Shown: positions 1-9,905, counted from the stretch's first letter. The stretch is 64,000 nucleotides of DNA from Variovorax sp. J2L1-78 (GCF_030317205.1 NZ_JASZYB010000006.1:1-64000); one strand, 5' to 3'. Made by a program: numbers and translations. Notes: generated by a model not told the origin, from the sequence alone.

Positions 1-211
1 GACCACCGGGAGGGCGGGCGAGGAAACGCGCAGCGTGCGCGCACGCACACCGCCGAACAAGACGGACATCGAACTACTCCCTGACGACCCTTCAAACGAG
101 GGCTCTGGGAGAGATTATGGGCGCCGCTCCAGCGTTTCAAAGACGCCAAAAGTACGCTTCTCGCGACGCGCGGGCCGGGCGAGTGTGAGGTATTCAGCAG
201 CCCGCGCCCGC

Positions 212-1330
212 CTAGCGCTTGAACCGCCCCTCGCTGATGATGGACAGGTCGGCGAAGTCGATGCCGGAGTGGTCCGTCGATGAATAGTTGATGTCGAGCC
301 CGCCGCCCAGGTCGAAGTTGCGCAGCCCGTCCAGCGACGCCACGACCTTGGCGCGTGTGGGTTTGGGGCCGGCGCGGCGCAGCGCCTCGACCATGACCTT
401 GGCGGCCGCAAAGCCTTCGAGCATCTGGGGCGAGAGTTCGGTCTGGTTCTTCGCCTTCGCCAGCGCCATCGCTTCCTTTACCATCGGCTGCGCGCTCGAG
501 CGTTCCGACGGGAACACCTGCGTGACGATCACGCCACTGCTGGCGGTGCCCAGCTGCTTGATGAAGCCGCTCGACGCGTTGTTCGACAGGGTGACGACCT
601 GGGCCGCCGAACCCGCAGCGCGCAATCCCTTCACGCCGTCGACCACCGCATCTCCGGAGGCGATCCACAGCACCGCCTGCGGATTGGCCTTGGCGAGGGC
701 CTGCAGGATGGCCGTGTAGTCGGGCTTCTCGCGATCGGCCGGAATCACCGCCACCGGCTGCAGTTTGGCCTTGGCGAAACCGGTGTTGGCGCCGTCCAGC
801 CCATCCTTGCCGAACGAGTCGGCGGCATGCACCACCGCGATCCGCTCCATGCCGACGGTGCGCAGATGCTGCACCGCCTTTTCCGCTTCGCGCTGGTAGG
901 TGGGGCGGACGTTGAACACATGCTTCTGGACCGGCTTGTGCAGCACCATCGCGCCGGTCGAGGGGCCGACGATCGCGACGCCATGCTTGTCGAGCCAGGG
1001 CAGGATGGCCTGGGTGTGCGGGGTGCCGCGGCTCAGGAACATCGCGACTACTTTCTTTTCCTCGATGAGCACGCGGGCGTTCTCACCGGCGCGCTTCACG
1101 TCAAAGCCGTCGTCCAGACGAATCACCTCGATCTGCTCGCCGTTGACCCCGCCCTGGGCGTTCACGCTGTCGAACACCAGTTGGGCGCCGGTGATCGCCT
1201 CGGCAACGCCCGCCGCGACCGGTCCGGAGATGCCCGCGGTCTGGCCGATCAGGATCTGGGCGCACGCAGGCAGTGCGCACATCGACATCGACAGGAGACC
1301 GGCCGTGCAGAGCTGACGGAAATGCTTCAT
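212..1330 (-). CDS. ABC transporter periplasmic binding protein, branched-chain amino acid type
   Basis: A 372-residue receptor of the Leu/Ile/Val-binding (type I periplasmic binding) family, expected to capture a small amino acid, amide or aromatic acid in the periplasm for an ABC importer. The ATG at 1330 is chosen because it places a typical Sec signal (MKHFRQLCTAGLLSMSMCALPACA) at the N-terminus; the frame stays open upstream to 1468 but that extension is Arg/Pro-rich and not signal-like. The mature start ILIGQTAGISGPVAA and the later SRGTPHTQAILPWLDKHG region are typical of the family. No permease or ATPase genes lie next to it, so it is either an orphan receptor or belongs to genes left of the window. 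The ligand cannot be told from sequence. Confidence 0.88.
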   Translation of the reverse strand: MKHFRQLCTAGLLSMSMCALPACAQILIGQTAGISGPVAAGVAEAITGAQLVFDSVNAQGGVNGEQIEVIRLDDGFDVKRAGENARVLIEEKKVVAMFLSRGTPHTQAILPWLDKHGVAIVGPSTGAMVLHKPVQKHVFNVRPTYQREAEKAVQHLRTVGMERIAVVHAADSFGKDGLDGANTGFAKAKLQPVAVIPADREKPDYTAILQALAKANPQAVLWIASGDAVVDGVKGLRAAGSAAQVVTLSNNASSGFIKQLGTASSGVIVTQVFPSERSSAQPMVKEAMALAKAKNQTELSPQMLEGFAAAKVMVEALRRAGPKPTRAKVVASLDGLRNFDLGGGLDINYSSTDHSGIDFADLSIISEGRFKR

Positions 1331-1529
1331 GGGGAGTTCCGGAAAAGATGAACGCGAAAAGATGACCGCGAGAGAACACCGAAGGCAGCGCCAACGTGGA
1401 TCGCATTTGTTACTAAATGTCATTCTGGCTCCACGGGGGAAACCCTTAGCCGCCGTGCGCCATGTCACGCCCGGCCAGAAAGCATCGCGGCCCCCTCCCT
1501 AGAATGTCTGCCCCACCCCCAAGGCACGC

Positions 1530-4500
1530 ATGACACAGGGCTCCATTCGGATTCGCGGCGCACGCCAGCACAACCTCCAGAACCTCGACCTCGACATCCG
1601 CACCGGCGAGATGACCGTGGTCACCGGCCCCAGCGGGTCGGGCAAATCGAGCCTCGTGTTCGACACGCTGTACGCCGAGGGGCAGCGGCGCTACGTCGAG
1701 ACCTTCTCCGCCTACGCCCGTCAGTTCCTCGACCGCATGGACAAGCCGGCGGTCGACAAGGTGGAGGGCGTGCCGCCGGCCATCGCCATCGACCAGACCA
1801 ACCCGGTGCGCTCCTCGCGCTCCACGGTTGGCACGATGACCGAGCTGAACGACCACCTGAAGCTGCTGTACGCGCGCGCTGCGCAGCTGTTCGACCGCGA
1901 CACCGCGCTGCCGGTTCGCCACGACACGCCCGACACCATCTACGCCACGATGGTCGAGCGCGCCGCCGCAGCCGGCGACCCGCGCATCGTCGTGACCTTC
2001 CCCGTGGAACTGCCGGCGACGACCACGCCCGATGAAGTGACGCAGTGGCTGTCGGCCAGCGGCTTCACCCGCGTGCAGGCCGAGCGCGAGGTCGCCACGC
2101 CCACCGGCCCGCGCAAGGTGCTCGACGTGGTGGCCGACCGCTTCCGCCTGGCCGGGGCCGAGCGCGCCCGCGTGCTGGAGGCCATCGAGACCGGGCTGAA
2201 GCGTGGCGTGGGCCGGCTCACGGTCTACGCCGTGCCGGCGGAAGAGGGTGCTGAACCGACCATCTGGAAGTTCTCCACCGGCCTGCACTGCCCCGAGAGC
2301 GACATCCGCTATGGCGACCCGATCCCGTCGATGTTCTCCTTCAACTCGGCGGTCGGCGCCTGCGACACCTGCCGCGGCTTCGGCCGCGTGATCGGCGTCG
2401 ATTTCGGCCTGGTCATTCCCAACGACAAGCTCACGCTGCGCGCCGGCGCGATCAAGACCATCCAGACGCCCGCATGGAAAGAGGCGCAGGACGACCTCAT
2501 GCGCCATGCCGAAGACGCCGGCATCCCGCGCGACACGCCCTGGGCCAAGCTCACGCAGGAACAGAAGGACTGGGTGCTCGACGGCTCGCCCAACTACAAG
2601 GGCCAGTGGAACAAGCAGTGGTACGGCATCAAGCGCTTCTTCGGCTACCTGGAGAGCAAGGCCTACAAGATGCACATCCGCGTGCTGCTGTCGAAGTACC
2701 GCAGCTACACGCCGTGCCCGACCTGCGCCGGCGCGCGCCTGAAGCTGGAAAGCCTGCTGTGGCGCATCGGCCGCAAGGAAGACGCCGACGCCGTGCTCGC
2801 GCCGGGCAAGCGCTTCATGCCGGTCGGCACGAAGTGGTCGCGCGCGCAGCTGGAAGCCTTGCCCGGCCTGTGCCTGCACGACCTGATGCTGCTGCCCATC
2901 GAGCGGCTGCGGAAGTTCTTCGATGGCATCGAGCACCGCGGCAACGGCGCGAACGCCAACGAAGGCGACGCCCAGGCGCTCAAGCTGCTGTTCGAGGAGA
3001 TCACCACGCGCCTGCGCTACCTGCACGACGTGGGCATCGGCTACCTCACGCTCGACCGCCAGAGCCGCACGCTGAGCGGCGGCGAAGTGCAGCGCATCAA
3101 CCTCACGACCGCGCTCGGGACCTCGCTGGTCAACACGCTCTTCGTGCTCGACGAGCCCAGCATCGGCCTGCACCCGCGCGACATGAACCGCATCACCGAA
3201 GCGATGCTGCGCCTGCGCGACGCGGGCAACACGCTGGTGGTGGTCGAGCATGACCCGGCCGTGATGCTGGCCGCCGACCGCGTGATCGACATGGGCCCGG
3301 GCCCCGGCATCCGCGGCGGCCAGATCGTGTTCGACGGCACCACCGACGAACTGCGCAACGCCCACACGCTGACCGGCGACTACCTCGGCGGCCGCAAGCA
3401 GATCGGCATGGGCTTCAAGCGCGCGGTGACCGACAGCACGCCGCGCCTCATCCTCGAAGGCGCGCGCGAGCACAACCTGCAGAACATCACCGTCGACTTT
3501 CCGCTGCAGCGCCTGGTGGTCGTCACCGGCGTCAGCGGCTCGGGCAAGTCGACGCTGGTGCAGGACGTGCTGGCGCCTGCGCTGATGCGCCACTTCGGCA
3601 AGGCGACCGAATCGCCCGGCGAGCACGACCGCCTGCTGGGCGCCGACCATCTGAGCGATGTCGTCTTCGTCGACCAGTCGCCCATCGGCAAGACCGCGCG
3701 TTCCAACCCCGCGAGCTATGTCGGCGCATGGGATGCCGTGCGCGAGATCTTCGCGACGGCCGGGCTGTCGCGCCAGCGCGGCTACACCGCCAGCAAGTTC
3801 AGCTTCAACAGCGGCGACGGGCGCTGCCCGACCTGCGGCGGCTCGGGCTTCGAGCACGTCGAGATGCAGTTCCTCTCCGACGTGTACCTGCGCTGCCCCG
3901 ACTGCGACGGCCAGCGCTATCGCCCCGAGATCCTCGAGGTGAAGATCGAACGCGGCGGCCGCAGCCTGAACGTGGCCGACGTGCTCGACCTCACGGTCGC
4001 GGAAGCCGCCGCCATCTTCGCGAACGACCGCGATGTGCTGCGCGTGCTGCAGCCCATCGTCGACGTCGGCCTCGACTACGTGAAGCTGGGCCAGCCGGTG
4101 CCGACACTGTCGGGCGGCGAGGCGCAGCGCCTCAAACTGGCGGGCTTTCTCGCGGAGGCCGCGAAGAGCGGCACGGCCAGCAAGCAGTCGGTGGCGCGGC
4201 GCGGCACGCTCTTCCTGTTCGACGAGCCGACCACCGGCCTGCACTTCGACGACATCTCGCGCCTGATGCGCGCGCTGCGCAAGCTGCTCGACGCCGGCCA
4301 TTCGCTGGTCGTCATCGAGCACAACCTCGACGTGATCCGCGCCAGCGACTGGCTGATCGACCTCGGCCCCGAAGGCGGCGACGGCGGCGGCCAGGTGGTC
4401 GCGGTCGGCACGCCCGAGCACGTGCGCGAGATGAAGGGCTCGCTCACCGGCGACGCGCTGCGCGACTACGAGCTGTCGCTCGGCCCGTCGCGCCATGCGG

Positions 4501-7304
4501 TGCGCGAGCGCAGCGGCGCCGAACTGGCGCGGCGTGCGCTGCCGACCTTCGGCCGCGAGGCGATCCAGATCGTCAACGCGCGCGAGCACAACCTGAAGAA
4601 CCTCTCGGTCGACATCCCGCGTGGCAAGTTCAGCGTGGTCACCGGCGTCAGCGGCTCGGGCAAGTCGACGCTGGCCTTCGACATCCTGTTCAACGAAGGG
4701 CAGCGGCGCTACCTCGAATCGCTCAACGCCTATGCGCGCAGCATCGTGCAGCCGGCGGGCCGGCCCGAGGTGGACGCGGTCTACGGCATTCCGCCGACGG
4801 TGGCCATCGAGCAGCGCCTGTCGCGTGGCGGCCGCAAAAGCACGGTCGGTACGACGACGGAGGTGTGGCACTTCCTGCGCCTGCTGTACGTCAAGCTCGG
4901 CACGCAGCACTGCATCCACGACGGCGCTGCCGTACAGCCGCAGACGCCCGACAGCATCGCGGCGCAGCTGCTGAAGAACTTCAAGGGCCAGCACATCGGC
5001 CTGCTCGCGCCGCTGGTGAGCAACCGCAAGGGCGTCTACACCGAGCTCGCCGACTGGGCGCGCCCGCGCGGCTACACGCACCTGCGGGTCGACGGCGGCT
5101 TCCTGCCGGTCACGCCCTTCCCGCGTCTGGACCGCTTCAAGGAACACAGCATCGAACTGCCGGTGGCGAGCCTGGACGTGTCGCCGTCGAACGAGGCGGC
5201 GCTGCGCGAGGCGCTGACCAAGGCGCTCGAACTCGGCAAGGGCGTGGTGCACGTGCTGAGCGACATCGATGCGCTCCAGCCCGCAATGGAAGCCGGCGAG
5301 CCGACCGCGGGCATCGGGCGCACGCAGGTGTTCTCCACGCTGCGCGCCTGCCCGATCTGCAGCACCAGCTACGCCGAGCTCGACCCGCGTCTCTTCTCGT
5401 ACAACAGCAAGCACGGCTGGTGCCCCGACTGCGTGGGCACGGGCGTGAAGCTGACCAAGGACCAGCGCAAGGTCTACGACGACTCGGTGCTGGCCGACGA
5501 CCAGAAGGGCCGCGAACAGACCTTCGCGGAGCCCGAGGCCGAAGATGTCGGCGACGTGGTCTGCCCGACCTGTGAAGGCCGGCGGCTGAACGCGACGGCG
5601 CGCGCGGTGAGCTTCGGCCCCGCGACGCATCCGGCCGCGCATGCGGGGCCGTTCGGCGCGGGCGGCATCGGCATCACCGAGATCGCGCGCATGAGCGTGA
5701 TGGACATCCGGGAATGGTTCGAAGGTCTTGCGCTCGTCGGTCGCGAGGCGGAGATCGCGCGCGACCTGGTGCCCGAGATCAAGAGCCGGCTCGAGTTCCT
5801 CGAAGAGGTCGGCCTCGGCTACCTCACGCTGGACCGCGGCGCACCGACGCTCTCCGGCGGCGAGGCGCAGCGCATCCGCCTGGCGGCGCAGCTCGGCAGC
5901 AACCTGCAGGGCGTGTGCTACGTGCTCGACGAGCCGACCATCGGCCTGCATGCACGCGACAACCGCATCCTCCTCAATGCGCTGCACAAGCTGGGCGAGA
6001 AGGGCAACACGCTGGTGGTGGTGGAGCACGACGAAGACACCATCCGCCGCGCCGACCACATCATCGACATCGGCCCCAGCGCGGGCAAGCGCGGCGGCCG
6101 GCTGGTGGCCGAAGGCACGGTGGCCGACATCGAGGCGGCGGGCGATTCGCAGACCGGCCGCTACCTGCGCGATGCCATCAAGCACCCGCTGCAGGAACGC
6201 CGCGCCGTGCCCCCACCCGAACCCGGCGCGCCCGACTGGCTCACGGTGCACGGCGCCGACCTGCACAACCTGCAGGATGTGACGACCACCTTGCCGCTGC
6301 ACCGCCTGGTCGCGATCACCGGCGTCAGCGGCTCGGGCAAGTCGACGCTCGCGCGCGACGTGCTGCTGACGAACGTGCAGGCGATCGTGATCCAGCGCAT
6401 GACCAAGGCCGGGCGCGACAAGGATGCGGCGGGCAAGCGCGCAGCGTGGTCCGGTTGCGCGTCGGTCGATGGCTACGAGAGCATCGACCGCGTGCTCGAA
6501 GTCGACCAGACGCCCATCGGCAAGACGCCGCGCAGCTGCCCCGCGACCTACATCGGTTTCTGGGACACGATCCGCAAGCTCTTCGCCGACACGCTGGAAG
6601 CCAAGGCGCGCGGCTATGCGCCGGCACGCTTCAGCTTCAACACCGGCGAAGGGCGGTGCCCGGCCTGCGACGGCGCCGGCATCCGCACCATCGGCATGAG
6701 CTTCCTGCCGGACGTGAAGGTGCCGTGCGAGGTCTGCCACGGCGCGCGCTTCAACCCCGAGACGCTGGCCGTCACCTGGCGCGGCAAGAGCATCGGCGAC
6801 GTGCTGCAGATGGAGGTCGACGAGGCGGTCGACTTCTTCGCCGCCATGCCGAACATCAGCCACCCGTTGCAACTGCTGAAGGACGTGGGTCTCGGCTACC
6901 TCACGCTGGGCCAACCGTCACCGACGCTGAGCGGCGGCGAGGCGCAGCGCATCAAGCTGGTCACCGAGTTGAGCAAGGTGCGCGACGACATCACGCGCCG
7001 CGGGCAGAAGGCGCCGCATACGCTGTACGTGCTCGACGAGCCGACGGTCGGCCTGCACATGGCCGACGTCGAGAAGCTGATCCACGTGCTGCACCGGCTG
7101 GTGAACGGCGGCCACAGCGTGGTGGTGATCGAGCACGACCTCGACGTCATCGCCGAAGCCGACTGGCTGATCGATCTCGGCCCCGAGGGTGGCAACGGCG
7201 GCGGGCGCATCGTCGCCGCGGCGCCGCCGGAGGACGTGGTGAAGCTCGGCACGCACACCGGTGTGGCGCTGGCGCCGGTGCTGGCGCGGACTATGTTGCG
7301 CTGA
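1530..7304 (+). CDS. uvrA: Excinuclease ABC subunit A, tandem double-length form
   Basis: A 1924-residue protein made of two complete UvrA units in a row; ordinary UvrA is about 940-960 residues. UvrA recognises DNA damage as a dimer of twin-ATPase chains and loads UvrB in nucleotide excision repair. Four Walker A motifs begin near residues 33 (GPSGSGKSS), 667, 1039 and 1598 (GVSGSGKST), with four LSGGE signatures and four matching DEP Walker B motifs. Each half carries the C-terminal zinc module (CPTCGGSG...CPDC and CPACDGAG...CEVC). The first zinc finger is intact in half 2 (CPIC...CPDC), but in half 1 the first CxxC reads CPES, so one ligand is lost. The start is the first ATG of the frame. 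The 3' end overlaps the convergent amidase gene by 14 bases. It may be a second UvrA beside a normal-length one elsewhere. Confidence 0.95.
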   Translation: MTQGSIRIRGARQHNLQNLDLDIRTGEMTVVTGPSGSGKSSLVFDTLYAEGQRRYVETFSAYARQFLDRMDKPAVDKVEGVPPAIAIDQTNPVRSSRSTVGTMTELNDHLKLLYARAAQLFDRDTALPVRHDTPDTIYATMVERAAAAGDPRIVVTFPVELPATTTPDEVTQWLSASGFTRVQAEREVATPTGPRKVLDVVADRFRLAGAERARVLEAIETGLKRGVGRLTVYAVPAEEGAEPTIWKFSTGLHCPESDIRYGDPIPSMFSFNSAVGACDTCRGFGRVIGVDFGLVIPNDKLTLRAGAIKTIQTPAWKEAQDDLMRHAEDAGIPRDTPWAKLTQEQKDWVLDGSPNYKGQWNKQWYGIKRFFGYLESKAYKMHIRVLLSKYRSYTPCPTCAGARLKLESLLWRIGRKEDADAVLAPGKRFMPVGTKWSRAQLEALPGLCLHDLMLLPIERLRKFFDGIEHRGNGANANEGDAQALKLLFEEITTRLRYLHDVGIGYLTLDRQSRTLSGGEVQRINLTTALGTSLVNTLFVLDEPSIGLHPRDMNRITEAMLRLRDAGNTLVVVEHDPAVMLAADRVIDMGPGPGIRGGQIVFDGTTDELRNAHTLTGDYLGGRKQIGMGFKRAVTDSTPRLILEGAREHNLQNITVDFPLQRLVVVTGVSGSGKSTLVQDVLAPALMRHFGKATESPGEHDRLLGADHLSDVVFVDQSPIGKTARSNPASYVGAWDAVREIFATAGLSRQRGYTASKFSFNSGDGRCPTCGGSGFEHVEMQFLSDVYLRCPDCDGQRYRPEILEVKIERGGRSLNVADVLDLTVAEAAAIFANDRDVLRVLQPIVDVGLDYVKLGQPVPTLSGGEAQRLKLAGFLAEAAKSGTASKQSVARRGTLFLFDEPTTGLHFDDISRLMRALRKLLDAGHSLVVIEHNLDVIRASDWLIDLGPEGGDGGGQVVAVGTPEHVREMKGSLTGDALRDYELSLGPSRHAVRERSGAELARRALPTFGREAIQIVNAREHNLKNLSVDIPRGKFSVVTGVSGSGKSTLAFDILFNEGQRRYLESLNAYARSIVQPAGRPEVDAVYGIPPTVAIEQRLSRGGRKSTVGTTTEVWHFLRLLYVKLGTQHCIHDGAAVQPQTPDSIAAQLLKNFKGQHIGLLAPLVSNRKGVYTELADWARPRGYTHLRVDGGFLPVTPFPRLDRFKEHSIELPVASLDVSPSNEAALREALTKALELGKGVVHVLSDIDALQPAMEAGEPTAGIGRTQVFSTLRACPICSTSYAELDPRLFSYNSKHGWCPDCVGTGVKLTKDQRKVYDDSVLADDQKGREQTFAEPEAEDVGDVVCPTCEGRRLNATARAVSFGPATHPAAHAGPFGAGGIGITEIARMSVMDIREWFEGLALVGREAEIARDLVPEIKSRLEFLEEVGLGYLTLDRGAPTLSGGEAQRIRLAAQLGSNLQGVCYVLDEPTIGLHARDNRILLNALHKLGEKGNTLVVVEHDEDTIRRADHIIDIGPSAGKRGGRLVAEGTVADIEAAGDSQTGRYLRDAIKHPLQERRAVPPPEPGAPDWLTVHGADLHNLQDVTTTLPLHRLVAITGVSGSGKSTLARDVLLTNVQAIVIQRMTKAGRDKDAAGKRAAWSGCASVDGYESIDRVLEVDQTPIGKTPRSCPATYIGFWDTIRKLFADTLEAKARGYAPARFSFNTGEGRCPACDGAGIRTIGMSFLPDVKVPCEVCHGARFNPETLAVTWRGKSIGDVLQMEVDEAVDFFAAMPNISHPLQLLKDVGLGYLTLGQPSPTLSGGEAQRIKLVTELSKVRDDITRRGQKAPHTLYVLDEPTVGLHMADVEKLIHVLHRLVNGGHSVVVIEHDLDVIAEADWLIDLGPEGGNGGGRIVAAAPPEDVVKLGTHTGVALAPVLARTMLR

Positions 7305-8727
7305 AGATTCGAGGCGGCCGCGGCGCGGTCGGCAAGGCCGCCTCGACGCCCAACGCCAGCGCGAGCAGGGCGCTGTCGGCGCCCGCAGCGCCGGTCAGCT
7401 CGAGGCCGGCCGGCAGTCCGTCGCGCGTCAGGCCCATCGGCAGGCTGAGCGCGGGGAGTCCCGCCATGCCGGCCGGGCCGGTGTTGCGGATGTAGCTCTG
7501 GAAGGCCGTGGTGGGCCGGCCGCACAACGTGAGTTCGACGTCTTCGCCGATGCGTGCCGCCGTGAGCGGGCTGGTCGGGAACACGAGCGCGGCGATGTTG
7601 TGTCGTTCGAAGCACCGTCGGTAGGCCGCCTGCAGAGCCGGGCGCAGCGTGTGCAGCGCGTGCGCGTAGGCCTCGGCGGTGATGGCGTCGGGCCCGAGCG
7701 GTCGCTCGAACAGCGGGCGCACATCGGGGCTCGCGATGCTGTCGGCCAGCGCCCGCGCATCGAAGGGCCGATCGTGCGAAGCGAAGTAGGCGGCCAGCGC
7801 GGGCAGGATCTCGTACAGCGAGATCGACATCGCGCCTTGCTGGAAGAGGGCGCCTGCCTCCGCCAAGTCGCAGGGCACCAGCACCGCGCCGGCCTCGCGC
7901 AGGCGCGCCAGCGTGGTACGGGCCAGCTCGGCCACGGGCGGATCGATGTCGTCCCAGAAGTACGCCTCGGGCACGCCCAGCCGCACGCCGGCCAGCGGCG
8001 TCGCCATGAGCTGCAGCGGCCCGCCGGCCACGGCGTGGTCGGCCAGCACGCAGTCGTCCACCGAGCGCGCCATGACGCCGGCGGTGTCGAAGGTCGGCGA
8101 GATCGGCACCAGCCCGTCGTGCGGCCAGCGCCGCACCGTCGGCCGGAAGCCCACCAACCCGCACAGCGCGGCCGGCACCCGCACCGAGCCGCCCGTGTCG
8201 GTGCCGATCGCCATCGGCGTGCCGCGCAGCCCCAGCAGCGCCGCATTGCCGCCGCTGGAGCCACCGGTGACGCGCGTGGGGTCGAAGGGATTGCGCGAAG
8301 GCCCGAAGCTGTGGTTGTGGCCGGTCACACCCTGGCACCACTCGTGCAGGTTGGTCTTGCCGAGCACCAGGGCGCCGGCCGTGCGCAGGCGCTGCGTCAC
8401 CCCGGCGGAGCGCTGGGGCACGTGGCCGCGCATCCAGGCGCTGCCGGCGGTCGTCGGCAGGCCGGCGACGTCGATGTTGTCCTTGGAGGCCAGTGGCACG
8501 CCATAGAGCGGCCGGGTGCCCGCGTCGGGGCGCGGCGCGGCATCGAGCGCCTTGGCGTCGGCCAGCAGTCCGTCGCGGTCGAGATGGATCAGCGCGTTGA
8601 ACGGGGCGCTGGCCTCGGCCCGCGCCAGCAGCGCCTGCGCGTAGTCGGCAACGCGCAGGTCGCCGCGCGCCATGCGCCGGGCCGCGTCGCGGGCGGAAAG
8701 TTCAGTCAATGCTGGATCTGGATGCAT
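7291..8727 (-). CDS. Amidase, amidase-signature family
   Basis: A 478-residue amidase-signature hydrolase, which cleaves a C-N amide bond to a carboxylate and ammonia or an amine. The Ser-cisSer-Lys triad is visible: the Lys in ASKDNIDVAG, the glycine-rich GGSSGG segment and the nucleophile in GTDTGGSVRVPAA. The ATG at 8727 is used; the open frame to 8823 adds a stretch without family similarity. It is divergent from the ABC import operon at 8866 across a 138-base region that contains a perfect inverted repeat, so the two may be co-regulated and the amidase may act on the imported compound. Indoleacetamide hydrolase and a GatA-like paralogue are alternatives; there are no gatB or gatC neighbours. 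Confidence 0.88.
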   Translation of the reverse strand: MHPDPALTELSARDAARRMARGDLRVADYAQALLARAEASAPFNALIHLDRDGLLADAKALDAAPRPDAGTRPLYGVPLASKDNIDVAGLPTTAGSAWMRGHVPQRSAGVTQRLRTAGALVLGKTNLHEWCQGVTGHNHSFGPSRNPFDPTRVTGGSSGGNAALLGLRGTPMAIGTDTGGSVRVPAALCGLVGFRPTVRRWPHDGLVPISPTFDTAGVMARSVDDCVLADHAVAGGPLQLMATPLAGVRLGVPEAYFWDDIDPPVAELARTTLARLREAGAVLVPCDLAEAGALFQQGAMSISLYEILPALAAYFASHDRPFDARALADSIASPDVRPLFERPLGPDAITAEAYAHALHTLRPALQAAYRRCFERHNIAALVFPTSPLTAARIGEDVELTLCGRPTTAFQSYIRNTGPAGMAGLPALSLPMGLTRDGLPAGLELTGAAGADSALLALALGVEAALPTAPRPPRIFSAT

Positions 8728-8820
8728 GGAGGCTCGAAGTTGGGGCGAACGTGGCGCTCGGGTGCATGTTTCGGGCCAAACCAGTCGTCCAAACCCTCCA
8801 AACGCAGGAAAACAGCATGG

Positions 8821-8855
8821 CATGAATACTGCTTAATCTGTTTTTTGTATTCATG
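8821..8855. promoter_or_regulatory. Perfect 9-bp inverted repeat in a divergent promoter region, candidate operator
   Basis: CATGAATAC at 8821-8829 is matched exactly by GTATTCATG at 8847-8855, with a 17-base AT-rich spacer. It lies between the amidase start (8727) and the ABC binding-protein start (8866); the second arm abuts the GAGG ribosome-binding site at 8855-8858. A dimeric repressor bound here would block the ABC operon. The GntR protein encoded at 13953 is the nearest candidate, but that link is inference. Confidence 0.45.
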
Positions 8856-8865
8856 AGGCCTTCCG

Positions 8866-9873
8866 ATGCTTTCCAAGTCCTTGCGTTTCCTGGCCGCCGT
8901 CGCTTCCTCGATGGCACTTCTCGCGGCGATGCCCGCGTCGGCTGCGGAGAAGGTGTCCGTGCGCCTCAAGTGGCTGGCGCAGGCGCAGTTCGCCGGCTTC
9001 TACGTGGCCAAGGCGAAGGGCTTCTATGAGCAGGGCGGCCTCGACCTGACGATCAACCCCGGCGGCCCGAACCTCAATGTCGAGACGCTGGTCGCCTCGG
9101 GCAACGACACCTTCGGCCTGGCGGGCGGCACCGAGACCGTGCTGCTGGCGCGCGAGAAGGGCCTACCGCTGGTGTGCATCGGCGTGACGGTGCAGAAGAC
9201 GCCGTTCACCTACGTGACCTACAAGGACTCGGGCATCAAGACGGTGAAGGACTTCGCCGGCAAGAAGGTCGCCACTTGGTTCACCGGCACGCAGTACACG
9301 CTGTACTCGATGCTGGCGTCGGCCGGCGTGAAGCAGAGCGATCTGACCATCGTGCCGCAGTCGGGCTCGATGGCGCCCTTCGTCGAGAAGCAGTTCGACG
9401 TGGCCGCTGCCACCTACTACAACGAACTCAACACCCTCAAGTCGCAGGGCCTGGGCGACAAGCTGACGCTGATCTCGCCGGACGACTACGGCGTGATGGT
9501 TCAGCAGGACACGGTGCTCGTCTCCGAGAAATACCGCAACGAGAAGCCGGCGCAGGTGCAGGCCTTCCTCGACGCGACCATCAAGGGCTGGAAGTACGCG
9601 CTGCAGAACAAGAAGGAAGCCATCGACATCATCATGGCCGCCGCCCCGAGCCTCAACCGCGCGCACCAGGAAGCCATGCTCGACGAGTTCGAGAAGCTCG
9701 TGAAGGCCGGCAAGGGCACGACCGACGGCATCCTCGCCATCGACCTGCCGACCGTCGAGAAGATGCAGACGCAGCTGGTGGGCTACCAGGCCCTGAAGGC
9801 GCCGGCCGACCTGAGCAAGGCCTACGACCCCAGCTTCTGGGCCAAGGTGCCGGCCATCGACAAGAAGTTCTGA
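8866..9873 (+). CDS. ABC transporter binding protein, NMT1/THI5 (SsuA/ThiY) type
   Basis: A 335-residue periplasmic receptor with a clear Sec signal ending in ASA (residues 1-27). The mature N-terminus has the pattern VRLKWLAQAQFAGFYVAKAKGFY, typical of the NMT1/THI5-like family, whose members bind pyrimidines, sulfonates, nitrate, riboflavin and other small compounds. It is the first gene of a four-gene ABC importer, with ATPase at 9906 and permeases at 10751 and 11488. A GAGG ribosome-binding site lies about 7 bases upstream of the ATG. The ligand is unknown; the following enzymes suggest an organic nitrogen compound. Confidence 0.9.
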   Translation: MLSKSLRFLAAVASSMALLAAMPASAAEKVSVRLKWLAQAQFAGFYVAKAKGFYEQGGLDLTINPGGPNLNVETLVASGNDTFGLAGGTETVLLAREKGLPLVCIGVTVQKTPFTYVTYKDSGIKTVKDFAGKKVATWFTGTQYTLYSMLASAGVKQSDLTIVPQSGSMAPFVEKQFDVAAATYYNELNTLKSQGLGDKLTLISPDDYGVMVQQDTVLVSEKYRNEKPAQVQAFLDATIKGWKYALQNKKEAIDIIMAAAPSLNRAHQEAMLDEFEKLVKAGKGTTDGILAIDLPTVEKMQTQLVGYQALKAPADLSKAYDPSFWAKVPAIDKKF

Positions 9874-9905
9874 GCCACCCTCTCGCGAACCCGCCCGTGA
9901 AATTC

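Noticed and set aside
35..283. Possible small gene at the left edge
   Set aside because: The frame is Arg/Ala/Pro-rich, has no convincing ribosome-binding site and overlaps the end of the binding-protein gene. I see nothing definite in bases 1-211.
1384..1430. AT-rich short palindrome ATTTGTTACTAAAT as a regulator site before the binding-protein gene
   Set aside because: The arms are only four bases long, so chance is a sufficient explanation.
1446..6914. A 1822-codon open frame antisense to uvrA
   Set aside because: Its translation is Ala/Arg/His/Val-rich, low in complexity and mirrors the codon bias of uvrA on the other strand. The sense strand has unmistakable UvrA motifs throughout.
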